From the NCBI GenBank assembly GCA_963666825.2, contig OY763044.2, forward strand, positions 2,914,001 through 2,978,000: 64,000 bases of DNA, written 5' to 3'. The position numbers and the translations under genes were made by a program. Below the pieces are notes generated by a model. The model was not told where the DNA came from, made no database searches, and was given only the letters and a program-made list of their open reading frames with translations. This document shows positions 8,678-17,763 of the stretch, piece after piece. The stretch comes from Saccharicrinis sp963666825. GTDB lineage: Bacteria > Bacteroidota > Bacteroidia > Bacteroidales > Marinilabiliaceae. Every line of letters starts with the position of its first letter. The first letter of the stretch is position 1.

Positions 8678-9901
8678 ATGGCTAATAATAGAGAGATCAT
8701 TCTTGTTAATATCTCCGGAGAAGATAAACCCGGATTAACTTCTTCATTAACAGAAATTTTATCACATTATAACGTACAAATACTTGACATTGGTCAAGCT
8801 GTTATTCACGACGATCTTGGATTGGGAATTTTATTTGAAGTTCCTCAAGCTTATGAATCAGCCCCTATTTTAAAAGACTTACTTTTTAAATCATATGAAA
8901 TTGGTGTTAAAATTAAATTTACCCCTATTTCAGAACAAAGATATGGAGAGTGGGTTACACACCAAGGTAAAGAGAGATTTATCATTACTTTGTTGGCTCG
9001 AAAAATAACAGCTGAACATATGGCTAAAGTGACTCGAGTTATTTCGTCTCAACAATTAAATATCGATACAATCACTCGTCTTTCAGGTAGAATTGACCTT
9101 AATAACGAACCTACTCAAAACAAAGCTGTTGTTGAGTTTTCGGTTAGAGGTACACCTATTGATGCTGAGATTATGAAAAGTGACTTCATGGAACTTTCTA
9201 GTAAAATTGGTGTTGATATCGCATTTCAGGAAGATAATATTTTCAGAAGAAACCGTCGATTGGTTTGTTTTGATATGGACTCAACTCTTATTCAAACTGA
9301 GGTTATTGATGAATTAGCAGAAAGAGCCGGAGTTGGAGCTAAAGTAAAAAAAATCACAGAAGCTGCCATGCGTGGTGATATTGATTTTAATGAAAGCTTT
9401 ATTCAGAGAGTTGCTTTATTAAAAGGCCTTAATGAGAATGTAATGAAAGAGGTTGCCGAAAACCTTCCTATTACCGAAGGTGCAGAACGCCTTATGAAAA
9501 CGCTGAATAAATATGGTTACAGAACTGCTATTTTATCTGGTGGATTCAACTATTTCGGAAACTACCTTAAAGCAAGATTAGGTGTTGACTATGTTTTCTC
9601 TAATGAACTTGAAATAAAAAAAGGCAAGTTAACAGGAAAACACATTGGCGATATTGTTGACGGTAAAAGAAAAGCAGAGCTACTTAAATTATTGGCTTTC
9701 AAAGAAGATATTCATTTAGATCAGGTTATTGCCGTTGGAGATGGTTCTAACGACCTTCCTATGCTTCAGTTAGCTGGATTAGGTATTGCTTTCCACGCAA
9801 AACCAAAAGTAAAAGCAGGTGCAGATAATTCAATTTCTACTTTAGGATTAGATGCTATTCTTTATATGCTTGGTTTCAGAGACAGAGAAATCAACAAATA
9901 A
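8678..9901 (+). CDS. serB: Phosphoserine phosphatase SerB with N-terminal ACT domains
   Basis: Final step of serine biosynthesis: hydrolysis of O-phosphoserine. I start it at ATG 8678 (MANNREIILVNISGEDKPG), giving 407 aa; the frame stays open 39 codons further upstream, but that extension is unlike the family. Residues 1 to about 180 form two ACT-like domains, as in other long SerB proteins. The HAD domain begins with the nucleophile motif DMDST at 199-203, continues with an ILSGGFNYF motif II, and ends with GDGSNDLPML for magnesium. A TATTTTTG element at 8646-8653 could be the -7 box. A strong terminator follows at 9951-9988. Confidence 0.95.
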   Translation: MANNREIILVNISGEDKPGLTSSLTEILSHYNVQILDIGQAVIHDDLGLGILFEVPQAYESAPILKDLLFKSYEIGVKIKFTPISEQRYGEWVTHQGKERFIITLLARKITAEHMAKVTRVISSQQLNIDTITRLSGRIDLNNEPTQNKAVVEFSVRGTPIDAEIMKSDFMELSSKIGVDIAFQEDNIFRRNRRLVCFDMDSTLIQTEVIDELAERAGVGAKVKKITEAAMRGDIDFNESFIQRVALLKGLNENVMKEVAENLPITEGAERLMKTLNKYGYRTAILSGGFNYFGNYLKARLGVDYVFSNELEIKKGKLTGKHIGDIVDGKRKAELLKLLAFKEDIHLDQVIAVGDGSNDLPMLQLAGLGIAFHAKPKVKAGADNSISTLGLDAILYMLGFRDREINK

Positions 9902-9950
9902 AAGAATTAAAGGTATATGAAGTAGGGAGCATAGAGAATAAAAAACTATA

Positions 9951-9988
9951 AAAAAAGCTACACTTGAATTTCAGGTGTAGCTTTTTTT
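9951..9988 (+). terminator. Rho-independent terminator of serB
   Basis: Perfect 13-bp stem (9951-9963 with 9975-9987, core AGCTACAC/GTGTAGCT), an 11-base loop and a run of T. The A-run on the left side means it can also act on minus-strand transcripts arriving from 10115, so it is probably bidirectional. Confidence 0.9.
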
Positions 9989-10114
9989 CTTCAGTCGTTA
10001 GCATCTTGCCTTTAGTGAATTGTCATTAGTTTTTATAAACTGTTAAATAAAACATTCAACAGTCTGTCAGTCTTATTGACTTTCAACTTTCGACATTTCA
10101 CTTTTAACTCGTAT

Positions 10115-11266
10115 CTATCTGAACTTAATGATCTTCTTCATAGTACCATCATAAATATTAAACTTATGATATCCGCATTCAAGAGCACCATTATACAATC
10201 TTAGTTTCTCTAATGGTTTTAAACCTACATTCTTTAATGCTTCCTTATTAGAAGTAATAACCCATGCATCGTATCCGGTAAAGGTATGCTTTAACTGATT
10301 TCCAATCATTCTGTAAAAGTCAACCATATCCTTATCCTTCATCAAACGCTCTCCATATGGTGGATTCATAATGATCATTCCCTTTGGATAATGAGGTTCA
10401 AGTTTTTCAAAAGATGACACTGAAAAATTAATATCTCTGTTAAATCTAAAACCTAAAGCAGATTCGCGAGCAATATCAATAGCTTTTACCGATGCATCAC
10501 TACCAAATATTCTTAATCGCGGATGCTCAATTTTATCCTTAGCCTCTTCTACTATCTTATTCCATAACGCTTCATCATAATCGTTCCACCCCATAAAACC
10601 AAAACTCTTCTTATAAAGTCCAGGAGGATAATTACGTGCATACATAACTGCTTCCATCAAAATAGTTCCTGAACCACACATCGGATCAATCAAAGCCATT
10701 TTTTTATCCCAGCCAGAAAGCAAAACCATCCCCGCTGCTAAAACTTCATTAAGCGGAGCTTTATGATTGCCAACTCTATAACCTCTTTTGTGTAATGAAT
10801 CACCTGAACTATCCATTGAAATTGTAACACTATCTTTTGCTACATGAATAACCAATCGTACCGAAGGATTTTCAACATCAACAGAAGGACGCTTACCAAA
10901 TTTATCTCTAAACTGATCTACAATAGCATCTTTTGCTTTTAATGCAACAAACTTTGAGTGAGTAAAAATTTCAGAATAAACAACCGGATCAATAGCTAAA
11001 GTATTGTCAACCTCCATAATCTGTGACCAATCATACTTTTTAACGCCATCATATAACTCCTGTTCGTTTTTAGCAGTAAATTTATAAATGGGGTGAAGTA
11101 TCCTGATTGCAGTTCGCAACAACAAGTTTGATTTATACAAAATTTCTTTATCTCCTTCAAACTCTACGGCTCTGTTAACCTCCTTAATATCCTGAGCCCC
11201 TATTCCCTTTAATTCCTCAGCTAGAACACCTTCCAGCCCATGAAAAGTTTTTGCAATCAGCTTCAA
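10115..11266 (-). CDS. THUMP-domain class I SAM-dependent RNA methyltransferase (RlmL-like)
   Basis: 383 aa, equivalent to the N-terminal RlmL half of E. coli RlmKL, which makes m2G in 23S rRNA. A THUMP domain occupies about residues 40-155. The methyltransferase domain follows, with the SAM-binding motif DPMCGSG at 194-200 and the catalytic NPPYGERL motif near residue 300. The N-terminal MKLIAKTFHGLEGVLAEEL is typical of the family. The exact modified base is inferred from homology. It is transcribed away from the outer-layer protein gene at 11504. Confidence 0.92.
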   Translation of the reverse strand: MKLIAKTFHGLEGVLAEELKGIGAQDIKEVNRAVEFEGDKEILYKSNLLLRTAIRILHPIYKFTAKNEQELYDGVKKYDWSQIMEVDNTLAIDPVVYSEIFTHSKFVALKAKDAIVDQFRDKFGKRPSVDVENPSVRLVIHVAKDSVTISMDSSGDSLHKRGYRVGNHKAPLNEVLAAGMVLLSGWDKKMALIDPMCGSGTILMEAVMYARNYPPGLYKKSFGFMGWNDYDEALWNKIVEEAKDKIEHPRLRIFGSDASVKAIDIARESALGFRFNRDINFSVSSFEKLEPHYPKGMIIMNPPYGERLMKDKDMVDFYRMIGNQLKHTFTGYDAWVITSNKEALKNVGLKPLEKLRLYNGALECGYHKFNIYDGTMKKIIKFR

Positions 11267-11403
11267 TGTAATATGTCTTTAATGAATAACTTATAAGGCA
11301 AATCGTCATCGCCTATTCTGCTGCGAATTTAGATCAAATTGCTTGTTTTTACAATATCAAAACAAAAGATTCATCTTAAAAAAACTAAATTGAGCAAACA
11401 CAA

Positions 11404-11453
11404 AAAAAATCGCTATGCTAAAGCTCTTAAAATGAATACTTCAACATAGCGAT
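11404..11453 (-). terminator. Probable terminator for the gene at 11504-12823
   Basis: Inverted arms at 11409-11423 and 11439-11453 (core ATCGCTATG/CATAGCGAT, two internal mismatches, 15-base loop). An A-run at 11402-11409 becomes a U-run on the minus strand. It is located 50 bp beyond the stop codon of the upstream minus-strand gene. Confidence 0.7.
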
Positions 11454-11503
11454 AATAGTGTATTATAATCGTAGCTTTAAATCCTGATTAGATAAATTCT
11501 TTC

Positions 11504-12823
11504 TTACTCTTCGTCACTTAGCTTTTCTATACGTTTTTTTATTTTCTTAATAACGGACTCAATGCTAGCTTCTGGCTCAATTACATTATAATCACCCCAA
11601 AACTGAGGATCTGAAAACCCGGAAACCTGATCCTGAAGAACAATATTATTTTTCATTCTTTCGCTTACTTTAAATGGTTTTTCAGAAGCTTTACGCCAAT
11701 CTGTAACAGCCATTTCTAAAGTTGAAGTATAGGTAGTATTAAACCATTTTTTCTTCCAGTCTACTTTAAAAGTAATCTGGCCTCTGGAATAACCATACAT
11801 CCATTTACCATCTTGTTTACGGTAATTTACCAAATAACTGGCTTCTGTTGGATACACGACTGCTCCCACTGGTTTACGTTTAATAAACATAGCTGATGCT
11901 TTCTGCTTATCCTCAATGTTAATACTGTAATTAGCGCTTGTTACAGCCATCGATTCTGCATCAATATACAATTTACCATAAAACAGAGGATCTTCAACAT
12001 AAGGTTTCTGAACAAAACTTACCACATAAATAATCTTATCATTAACCTTAGTTATGGTTTCAAGATTAAAATTATAATAATCCATATCTTCTGTATTAAT
12101 GATAGAAAATGGTTCCTTCATAATATCCAACATTAAACTTGAATATGGACCTCCTTGTAATTTAAAAGTAAGTGTATCCATTTTTGAATAATCGGCATCC
12201 TTACGAGCCTTATACAATCTCATTCCATCTAACTTATAATTTGAATAAGCTTGTTTATGAACATCAATTACGGCCTCAGCTAAAGATACATAATTACGTC
12301 TACGCTTAATTGTCTCTCTGTAAAAGGTAGTCATACGTAGAGGTTCTTGCATGTAATTCTCTTTTTTACGGGCTATAACTTCACGAATGATCTGGTTCGC
12401 ATCCTTTGGTAAAACACTAACTTCAGCTAATGAAACGGTTAACATATCCAATCTAAGCTTATTTCGATCAGGCTTAAACTCTGATAAAACAAACTCCTTG
12501 TTTTTATATCCAAGGTAAGAAACGTGTACTTTGCTGTTTGGAGAAACATCCTTAGGTACTTTTAACAAGAAATTACCTTCTGAGTTAGAAACAGTCGCAA
12601 TATTTGTTCCCTCTAAAGTAAGGGTTGCAAATACCAAAGGATCACCAGATTCACTATCAATAATTTTTCCTCTGTATTGAATAGTATTTAAGGTATCTGG
12701 CAATACTTCTTCTTCCACAACAGAAGACGCAAATATTGACACGGGAGCAATACCTACCATAAAAATTATGGCGATAAGGATTTGATATATCCTTTGTGAT
12801 GAATTATTTTTTAAAGTTCTCAT
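11504..12823 (-). CDS. Carboxypeptidase-like regulatory domain protein, exported
   Basis: 439 aa. A signal peptide occupies about residues 1-33 (hydrophobic IYQILIAIIFMVGIAPVSIF). A CarboxypepD_reg-like beta-sandwich follows at about 50-130 (GKIIDSESGDPLVFATLTLEG, split here as GKIIDSESGD and LVFATLTLEG). The remainder is a mainly beta region with MTTFYRETIKRRRNYVSLAEA, as in Bacteroidota proteins annotated only by the N-terminal domain. Unlike SusC/TonB receptors there is no plug or 22-strand barrel, so this is a periplasmic or outer-membrane-associated protein of unknown task. It has its own terminator. Confidence 0.8.
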   Translation of the reverse strand: MRTLKNNSSQRIYQILIAIIFMVGIAPVSIFASSVVEEEVLPDTLNTIQYRGKIIDSESGDPLVFATLTLEGTNIATVSNSEGNFLLKVPKDVSPNSKVHVSYLGYKNKEFVLSEFKPDRNKLRLDMLTVSLAEVSVLPKDANQIIREVIARKKENYMQEPLRMTTFYRETIKRRRNYVSLAEAVIDVHKQAYSNYKLDGMRLYKARKDADYSKMDTLTFKLQGGPYSSLMLDIMKEPFSIINTEDMDYYNFNLETITKVNDKIIYVVSFVQKPYVEDPLFYGKLYIDAESMAVTSANYSINIEDKQKASAMFIKRKPVGAVVYPTEASYLVNYRKQDGKWMYGYSRGQITFKVDWKKKWFNTTYTSTLEMAVTDWRKASEKPFKVSERMKNNIVLQDQVSGFSDPQFWGDYNVIEPEASIESVIKKIKKRIEKLSDEE

Positions 12824-12949
12824 GGCATTAATTATTTTGGGTATTCTTTCTACCTGGATTAATAAATCTTTCTAAATAAAAGACAACACTGAAAATATTT
12901 ACCCCTATCGTAGTTTTATTTTTTTATAATTATTTTAATAAATCGCAGA

Positions 12950-13045
12950 AGGTAGCTCTCAGTAGCAGTGGGTAGTACTCAGTAGGCAGTAAGCAGTCGC
13001 TGAGGACTGAGGACTGAGGACTCATGGCATTGTGGCATTGTGGCC
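12950..13045. repeat. CAGT/GACTGAGGACT word repeat block
   Basis: Low-complexity run built from words like CAGTAGGCAGTAAGCAGT, then GAGGACTGAGGACTGAGG and two copies of GGCATTGTGGCATTGTGG (13025-13045). The same words recur at 13619-13705, 60910-60965, 62020-62098 and inside coding sequence at 43411-43462 and 52993-53024. The rest of the 12824-13213 gap is AT-rich and shows no gene. Confidence 0.8.
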
Positions 13046-13213
13046 TAAACATTGCACTTTATTATATAACAAACACACCAAAAAGTGGTGGACACATTGT
13101 TAAACAAAGCATTAAGTAGGTAAACAAACAAAAAACAATCCTACATAAATGTAGAATAGCAATTAAAACACAACATTTTGGTACAATTATTTAACCTCAA
13201 AAAATAGATTGTT

Positions 13214-13612
13214 ATGAAAATTTGCTTACCAGTATTAGGAGACAGTGCGTTAAAGAAGGAATTATTGGCTGACGATTTCTATAAAGCTAAATATTATGCT
13301 ATTTATGATATGCTAGATAAAACTACTACAATCTTTTCTTTAGCAGACTCTGATGCCATATATTTATCTATGAGCGAGATTAAAAAATTAGGGATTGGAA
13401 TTATTATTACTCCAAATCTTCGTCCTATGGCTGCAAAAATCCTTTTCGACAATGAAATTGAAGTTTATAAAGCCAATGCTTCATTAGTAGAAGAAAATAT
13501 TTCTTTATTAAAAAGAAGCTTACTAAAAGATTTTACAGAAGCTATGATAGAGAGCAAAAACTCTTGTTCTTCAGATGGATGTTCATCTTGTTCTTCAACA
13601 TCCTGTAACTAA
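13214..13612 (+). CDS. NifX/NafY-like protein with cysteine-rich tail
   Basis: 132 aa. The N-terminal 110 residues have the alternating beta/alpha pattern of the dinitrogenase-cofactor family (MKICLPVLGD at the start, IGIIITPNLRPMAAKILFDN in the middle). Its usual GHC region is replaced by DDFYKAKYYAIYD. The last 20 residues are a Ser/Cys-rich tail (CSSDGCSSCSSTSCN) with four cysteines, probably binding metal. It lies apart from the 1-4000 cluster but may act with it. Family membership is reasonably clear; the function is not. Confidence 0.75.
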   Translation: MKICLPVLGDSALKKELLADDFYKAKYYAIYDMLDKTTTIFSLADSDAIYLSMSEIKKLGIGIIITPNLRPMAAKILFDNEIEVYKANASLVEENISLLKRSLLKDFTEAMIESKNSCSSDGCSSCSSTSCN

Positions 13613-13618
13613 AAACTT

Positions 13619-13705
13619 ACAGTCCTCAGTACACAGTATGCAGTTTTCAGTATTAAGCTATCAATGTAGTAAAGACTGAGAACTGTTGACTGAAGACTGA
13701 AGACT
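13619..13705. repeat. CAGT/ACTGAAGACT word repeat block
   Basis: Contains AGTCCTCAGTACACAGTATG, then GACTGAAGACTGAAGACT near 13690-13705, so the words occur in both orientations with a potential long hairpin between them. It begins 7 bp after the stop of the NifX-like gene. At 13770-13800 a second word type (AATCAACTCGACAAATCAAC) follows. Confidence 0.75.
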
Positions 13706-13811
13706 ATGCTTTTTTTTGTTTAGTAGTAGAATTGTTAATTCGTAAAATCGTTGGTTTGTGTTACATAAATCAACTCGACAAATCAACGATTAAACAATTA
13801 GACACTATTTA

Positions 13812-13852
13812 ATACTAAAAAAGCCACATCTAAAAAATAGATGCAGCTTTAA
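13812..13852 (-). terminator. Terminator of the fumarase gene
   Basis: Imperfect stem (AAAGCCACATCTA at 13819-13831 region with TAGATGCAGCTTT ending at 13850) around an A-rich loop. The minus-strand U-run corresponds to the AAAAAA at 13817-13822. It lies 50 bp past the fumarase stop. Confidence 0.65.
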
Positions 13853-13900
13853 AATATTTTAATGAATAGCTAATAACCAAAAGCTAATAGCTAATACTAC

Positions 13901-15508
13901 TTACTTCATATTTGCAAAGAAGTCATTTCCTTTATCATCTACAATAATAAATGCAGGGAAATTCTCTACACGAATCTTACGCACTGCTTCCATTCCTAAT
14001 TCAGGGAAATCAACAACTTCTACAGACTTAATATTTGATTTAGCTAGAATTGCAGCAGGACCACCAATAGAACCTAAATAGAAACCACCGTGTTTTTTAC
14101 AAGCATCAGTAACTGACTGATATCTGTTTCCTTTAGCTACCATTACCATAGAACCACCTTTACTTTGGAAAAGATCAACATAAGGATCCATACGACCAGC
14201 TGTTGTTGGACCAAAACTTCCTGATGGCATACCTTCCGGAGTTTTAGCAGGACCAGCATAATATACAGGATGATTTTTCATGTATTCCGGCATTTCTTTT
14301 CCTTCATCCAACATCTTTTTAATGTTAGCATGCGCAATATCACGAGCTACTATTAATGTACCAGAAAGATTTAAACGAGTTTTAATTGGATATTTAGTCA
14401 ACTCTTTCAATACATTCTCCATTGGTTGATCCAAATCAATATCAACAGCTGGAGCTAATTCAGGAGCTCTTTCTGGAACAAATCTGGCTGGATTTTTTTC
14501 CAATTGCTCAAGGAAGATTCCATCTTCTGTAATCTTAGCTTTTACGTTTCTGTCTGCACTACAACTAACACCTAACCCAACAGGACAAGAAGCTGCGTGA
14601 CGAGGTAAACGGATCACTCTTACATCATGAACAAAATATTTACCGCCAAACTGAGCACCGATTTCACTTTCCTGACAAATCTTAAGTACTTTTTCTTCCC
14701 ACTCTAAATCACGGAATGCCTGACCACCATCATTACCTTCAGTTGGCAAATGATCAAAGTATCCTGCAGATGCTTTCTTAACTGTTGCTAAAGTAGCTTC
14801 TGCTGAAGTTCCACCAATTACTAACGCTAAGTGATATGGAGGACATGCTGAAGTTCCTAAGTCTTTAATTTTCTTCTTAACAAAGTTGGTTAAGTTTTCT
14901 TCTGTTAGTAAACTTTTTGTTTCCTGATATAAGAATGTCTTATTACCAGAGCCACCACCTTTAGTTAAAAACAAGAACTCATATTTATTTCCTTGTTCTG
15001 CATAAATATCAATTTGAGCAGGAAGGTTATTTCCTGTATTCTTTTCTTCAAACATTGTTTGAGCTACAACCTGAGAATAGCGTAAGTTACGATCTTTGTA
15101 TGTTTCGTAAACACCTTGTGATAAGTAATCAGCATCACAAGCTCCGGTATAAACATCCTCTCCCTTTTTAGCTACCACAATAGCAGTACCTGTATCCTGA
15201 CAAGTTGGCAAATCACCTTCTGCAGCTACTACCTGATTCATTAAGATAGTATGTGCAACAAACTTATCGTTATCAGAAGCCTCATCATCTTGTAATATTT
15301 TTGCTACTTTTTCAAGGTGAGCAGGACGAAGATAAAAAGATACATCAGCCATTGCTTCTTTAGCTAACAACTTTAATCCCTGAGGATCTACCTTAAGAAT
15401 TTTTCTGCCATCAATTTCAATAGTAGAAACATAATCTTTTGTCAACAAACGATATTCTGTGGTATCCTTTAAGATAGGAAATGGTTTTTGATACTTAAAA
15501 TCAGACAT
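13901..15508 (-). CDS. Fumarate hydratase, class I (Fe-S dependent)
   Basis: 535 aa, the length of single-chain class I fumarases (FumA/FumB type), which interconvert fumarate and malate using an oxygen-sensitive [4Fe-4S] cluster. The cluster ligand motif PTCQDTGTAIV places C103 at the expected position. Further cysteines occur in ASCPVGLGVSCSADRN and in the GTSACPPYHLALVIGGTSAE segment. The C-terminal beta domain has SGSFGPTTAGRMDPYVD and GGPAAILAKSNIKSVE. Cytosolic, central metabolism. Its oxygen sensitivity fits an anaerobic lifestyle. Confidence 0.96.
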   Translation of the reverse strand: MSDFKYQKPFPILKDTTEYRLLTKDYVSTIEIDGRKILKVDPQGLKLLAKEAMADVSFYLRPAHLEKVAKILQDDEASDNDKFVAHTILMNQVVAAEGDLPTCQDTGTAIVVAKKGEDVYTGACDADYLSQGVYETYKDRNLRYSQVVAQTMFEEKNTGNNLPAQIDIYAEQGNKYEFLFLTKGGGSGNKTFLYQETKSLLTEENLTNFVKKKIKDLGTSACPPYHLALVIGGTSAEATLATVKKASAGYFDHLPTEGNDGGQAFRDLEWEEKVLKICQESEIGAQFGGKYFVHDVRVIRLPRHAASCPVGLGVSCSADRNVKAKITEDGIFLEQLEKNPARFVPERAPELAPAVDIDLDQPMENVLKELTKYPIKTRLNLSGTLIVARDIAHANIKKMLDEGKEMPEYMKNHPVYYAGPAKTPEGMPSGSFGPTTAGRMDPYVDLFQSKGGSMVMVAKGNRYQSVTDACKKHGGFYLGSIGGPAAILAKSNIKSVEVVDFPELGMEAVRKIRVENFPAFIIVDDKGNDFFANMK

Positions 15509-15933
15509 GACTTATTTATTTATTGATATTTTTTTGAGACACCAAAGATAGTAAAGATTACAACCTAACAAGAATTAGAGCCCTGTTTAAAACAGATGTT
15601 CTTGAGCAGAGTTTTTTTATCTGAATAATTAAAGATTAAGTTTTAAGCAAAGAATTAACAAGATGATTAAGAATATCTAATTATTTAAGCGTCGATTTGT
15701 AAAATTGTCGATTTGATTTTATAATACTTCAAAGATTAAGATTGCCTAAATCAAAAAATATCTATTCTATTTTTGATATATATTTCTGCAAAAAACATAA
15801 TTGATATTCATCTTAACTTTCAACTTTTGACTTTCAACTTTTAACTACATACGAATACTGTTAATTTTTGCGTAAACCAAACAGCTTCATTCGAAAAAAA
15901 AACTATTTTTGTTTGGCTAAAAAATGAAAAGTT
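15509..15933. other. Leader region upstream of the polysaccharide locus
   Basis: No gene seen. It holds word repeats (GTCGATTTGTAAAATTGTCG near 15692, and CAACTTTTGACTTTCAACTT near 15820-15845). A weak hairpin CCAAACA/TGTTTGG (15877-15883 with 15910-15916) lies just before the antiterminator gene, and TATTTTTG at 15904-15911 matches the -7 consensus. The promoter of the whole locus should be here. The hairpin could be part of an antitermination leader, which is a guess. Confidence 0.45.
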
Positions 15934-16440
15934 TTGAAGGAAAACACAACAAACAGTTGGTATGCATTGTATACCAAATCCAGAGCTGAGAAAAAAGTAG
16001 CTGAAGAATTAAATAAATTAGGTATCACTAATTATTTACCTATTAAAAGGGAACTTCGTCAGTGGAGCGACCGCAAAAAGTGGGTAGAAACACCTGCTAT
16101 TAGTTCCTATATTTTTATAAATATCCCCCTTGACAGATATCGAGATGTTTTTCAGGTTAATGGTATTGTTGCATACGTATCCTATAAAGGGAAAGCAGTT
16201 ACGATACCGGATCATGAGATAGAAGCCATGAGACGCACTATCGAAAACAAGATCGCTTTTGATGTAGAAGCCTCCAATATCAGAAAAGGTGAGGAAATTA
16301 CTGTAACCTCAGGACCTTTAAAGGGTATAAAGGGTGTAGTGGAAACAATTCAGGGAACAAAAAAATTGTATTTAAACATTTCAAACATAGGTTACACCTT
16401 AGTTGTTAACCTAGATGAAGCTACTATTCAAAAACAATAG
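15934..16440 (+). CDS. UpxY-type NusG-like transcription antiterminator
   Basis: 168 aa NusG paralogue. It has an NGN domain (NSWYALYTKSRAEKKVAEEL at 8-27, SYIFINIPLDRYRDVF) and a C-terminal KOW motif (GEEITVTSGPLKGIKGVVE, about residue 121 on). In Bacteroides, UpxY proteins bind the elongating polymerase at the leader of their own capsule operon and prevent premature termination. The start appears to be TTG at 15934. The nearby ATG at 15924 is in another frame and hits a stop after 21 codons, and no in-frame ATG lies upstream of NSWYALY. No UpxZ-like inhibitor gene follows, unlike the Bacteroides operons. Confidence 0.9.
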   Translation: MKENTTNSWYALYTKSRAEKKVAEELNKLGITNYLPIKRELRQWSDRKKWVETPAISSYIFINIPLDRYRDVFQVNGIVAYVSYKGKAVTIPDHEIEAMRRTIENKIAFDVEASNIRKGEEITVTSGPLKGIKGVVETIQGTKKLYLNISNIGYTLVVNLDEATIQKQ

Positions 16441-16684
16441 CTTCCATACATAAGCAGGTCTTAAACCAACATTTACAAGAACTTGCAAGGCAATTCGCAT
16501 GCCTACTCACCTCATGATATGGGACTGAGGGAGGCGAAGCTGTAATCGGATGTTAAGATTGTTGATATATGATTTTTGTTTTGCAATATCCTATAAAAGA
16601 AAGTATCAAAATAATTATAAGAATTACACTAAATGCAATATGAAGTAAAGTAAAATCAATAACCATAAAACCAATTCTAAACTA

Positions 16685-17044
16685 ATGAACAAAACAATAT
16701 TAAAAGAAAGGACAAAGAAATTTGCTTTAGATTGTATCAATCTGACCAATAACTTCCCTGATAGTTACCTTGGGAAACATATAAGGAATCAGTTAATTAG
16801 AAGTTCAACATCTGTTGCTGCAAATTATAGAGCAACATGTCTTGCTCAATCAAAAGCTGCATTTATTGCAAAATTAAGTATTGTAATTGAAGAAGCTGAT
16901 GAGTCAGAATTTTGGTTAGAACTTATTCAAGAAAATAATATCTTAAGCAATGAAATTATTGATACAGTTAAAGATGAAGCACATCAGTTAGCTTCTATAT
17001 TTATTGTTACAAGAAAAAATATGCAATCTAACTCCAAATCATAA
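16685..17044 (+). CDS. Four-helix bundle protein (23S rRNA IVS / Avd-like family)
   Basis: 119 aa, all helical, with the family pattern FALDCINLTNNFP, IRNQLIRSSTSVAANYRAT and FIAKLSIVIEEADESEFWLEL. This family was first found in intervening sequences of 23S rRNA genes and is related to the Avd accessory protein of diversity-generating retroelements. Its function as a stand-alone gene is unknown. Here it interrupts the spacing between the antiterminator and cysC. Matching inverted word repeats flank it (16561-16588 upstream; 17034-17080 downstream, built on ATGATTTATGATT). Confidence 0.9.
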   Translation: MNKTILKERTKKFALDCINLTNNFPDSYLGKHIRNQLIRSSTSVAANYRATCLAQSKAAFIAKLSIVIEEADESEFWLELIQENNILSNEIIDTVKDEAHQLASIFIVTRKNMQSNSKS

Positions 17045-17082
17045 TTCAAATTTCGAAAATCATACATCATAAATCATAACTC
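17034..17082. repeat. ATGATTT-type word repeat flanking the four-helix gene
   Basis: Built of AAATCATACATCATAAATC-like units. In reverse complement (GATGTATGATTTTCGAAATT) it matches GATATATGATTTTTGTTTTG at 16564-16583, on the other side of the four-helix gene. The same word is found in frame in a glycosyltransferase at 43468-43500. Confidence 0.6.
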
Positions 17083-17087
17083 TTCCA

Positions 17088-17675
17088 ATGAACATACACC
17101 CAACAGACATATACCTAACCCGATCAGATAAAGAACAATATTTAAAGCAACAGGCTAAGGTAATATGGATTACAGGTTTAAGTGGTTCCGGGAAAAGTAC
17201 CTTAGCACAAGGTCTAGAGCGTAAACTAGCTGAAAGAGGTTATCTTACTCAAGTGTTAGATGGAGATAATATTCGCTCAGGCATCAATAAAAACCTGGGG
17301 TTTACAGACGAAGATCGTAAAGAGAATGTTCGTCGTATTGCAGAAGTAAACAAGTTGTTTTTAAATTGTGGTATTATAACCTTTAATGCATTTGTTTCTC
17401 CCACTAACGATATTCGCCACATGGCTAGAGAAATCATAGGCACAGAAGACTTTATTGAAATATTTGTTGACGCAAAATTTGATACTTGTGCACAACGTGA
17501 TCCCAAAGGATTATACAAAAAAGCAATGGCAGGAGAAATCAAAAACTTCACAGGACTTGATGCTCCTTTTGACAGACCCGACGATGCAGAAATTACTATT
17601 AATACTGATGAACTGAATATTGAAGAAGGTATTGAAAAAGCATTGGAGTATGTATTAGGGAAGGTGAGAATATAA
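17088..17675 (+). CDS. cysC: Adenylylsulfate (APS) kinase
   Basis: 195 aa, a typical length. It phosphorylates APS to PAPS, the sulfate donor. The P-loop GLSGSGKST is at residues 30-38, the DGDNIR motif follows, then NLGFTDEDRKENVRRIAEV, FVSPTNDIR and a KGLYKKAMAGEIKNFTG lid region. No cysD/cysN sulfurylase and no recognisable sulfotransferase occur in the window. Lying inside a polysaccharide locus, it may serve sulfation of the glycan, or simply be carried with it. The two four-helix-bundle genes bracket it. Confidence 0.95.
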   Translation: MNIHPTDIYLTRSDKEQYLKQQAKVIWITGLSGSGKSTLAQGLERKLAERGYLTQVLDGDNIRSGINKNLGFTDEDRKENVRRIAEVNKLFLNCGIITFNAFVSPTNDIRHMAREIIGTEDFIEIFVDAKFDTCAQRDPKGLYKKAMAGEIKNFTGLDAPFDRPDDAEITINTDELNIEEGIEKALEYVLGKVRI

Positions 17676-17677
17676 TA

Positions 17678-17715
17678 ATGGATTAAGGATTAGAGATGAA
17701 TGATTATAGATTATA
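17678..17715. repeat. GATTAAGGATTAGAG word repeat, left arm
   Basis: AATGGATTAAGGATTAGAGA at 17678 onwards is followed by ATGATTATAGATTA. Its imperfect reverse complement, CTCTAATCATTAATCCTTAA, lies at 18133-18152, so the two copies form an inverted pair around the second four-helix-bundle gene. Confidence 0.7.
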
Positions 17716-17763
17716 ATAAATAAATATATTATATTGACATAATAATAATCTCACCTAAACAAC

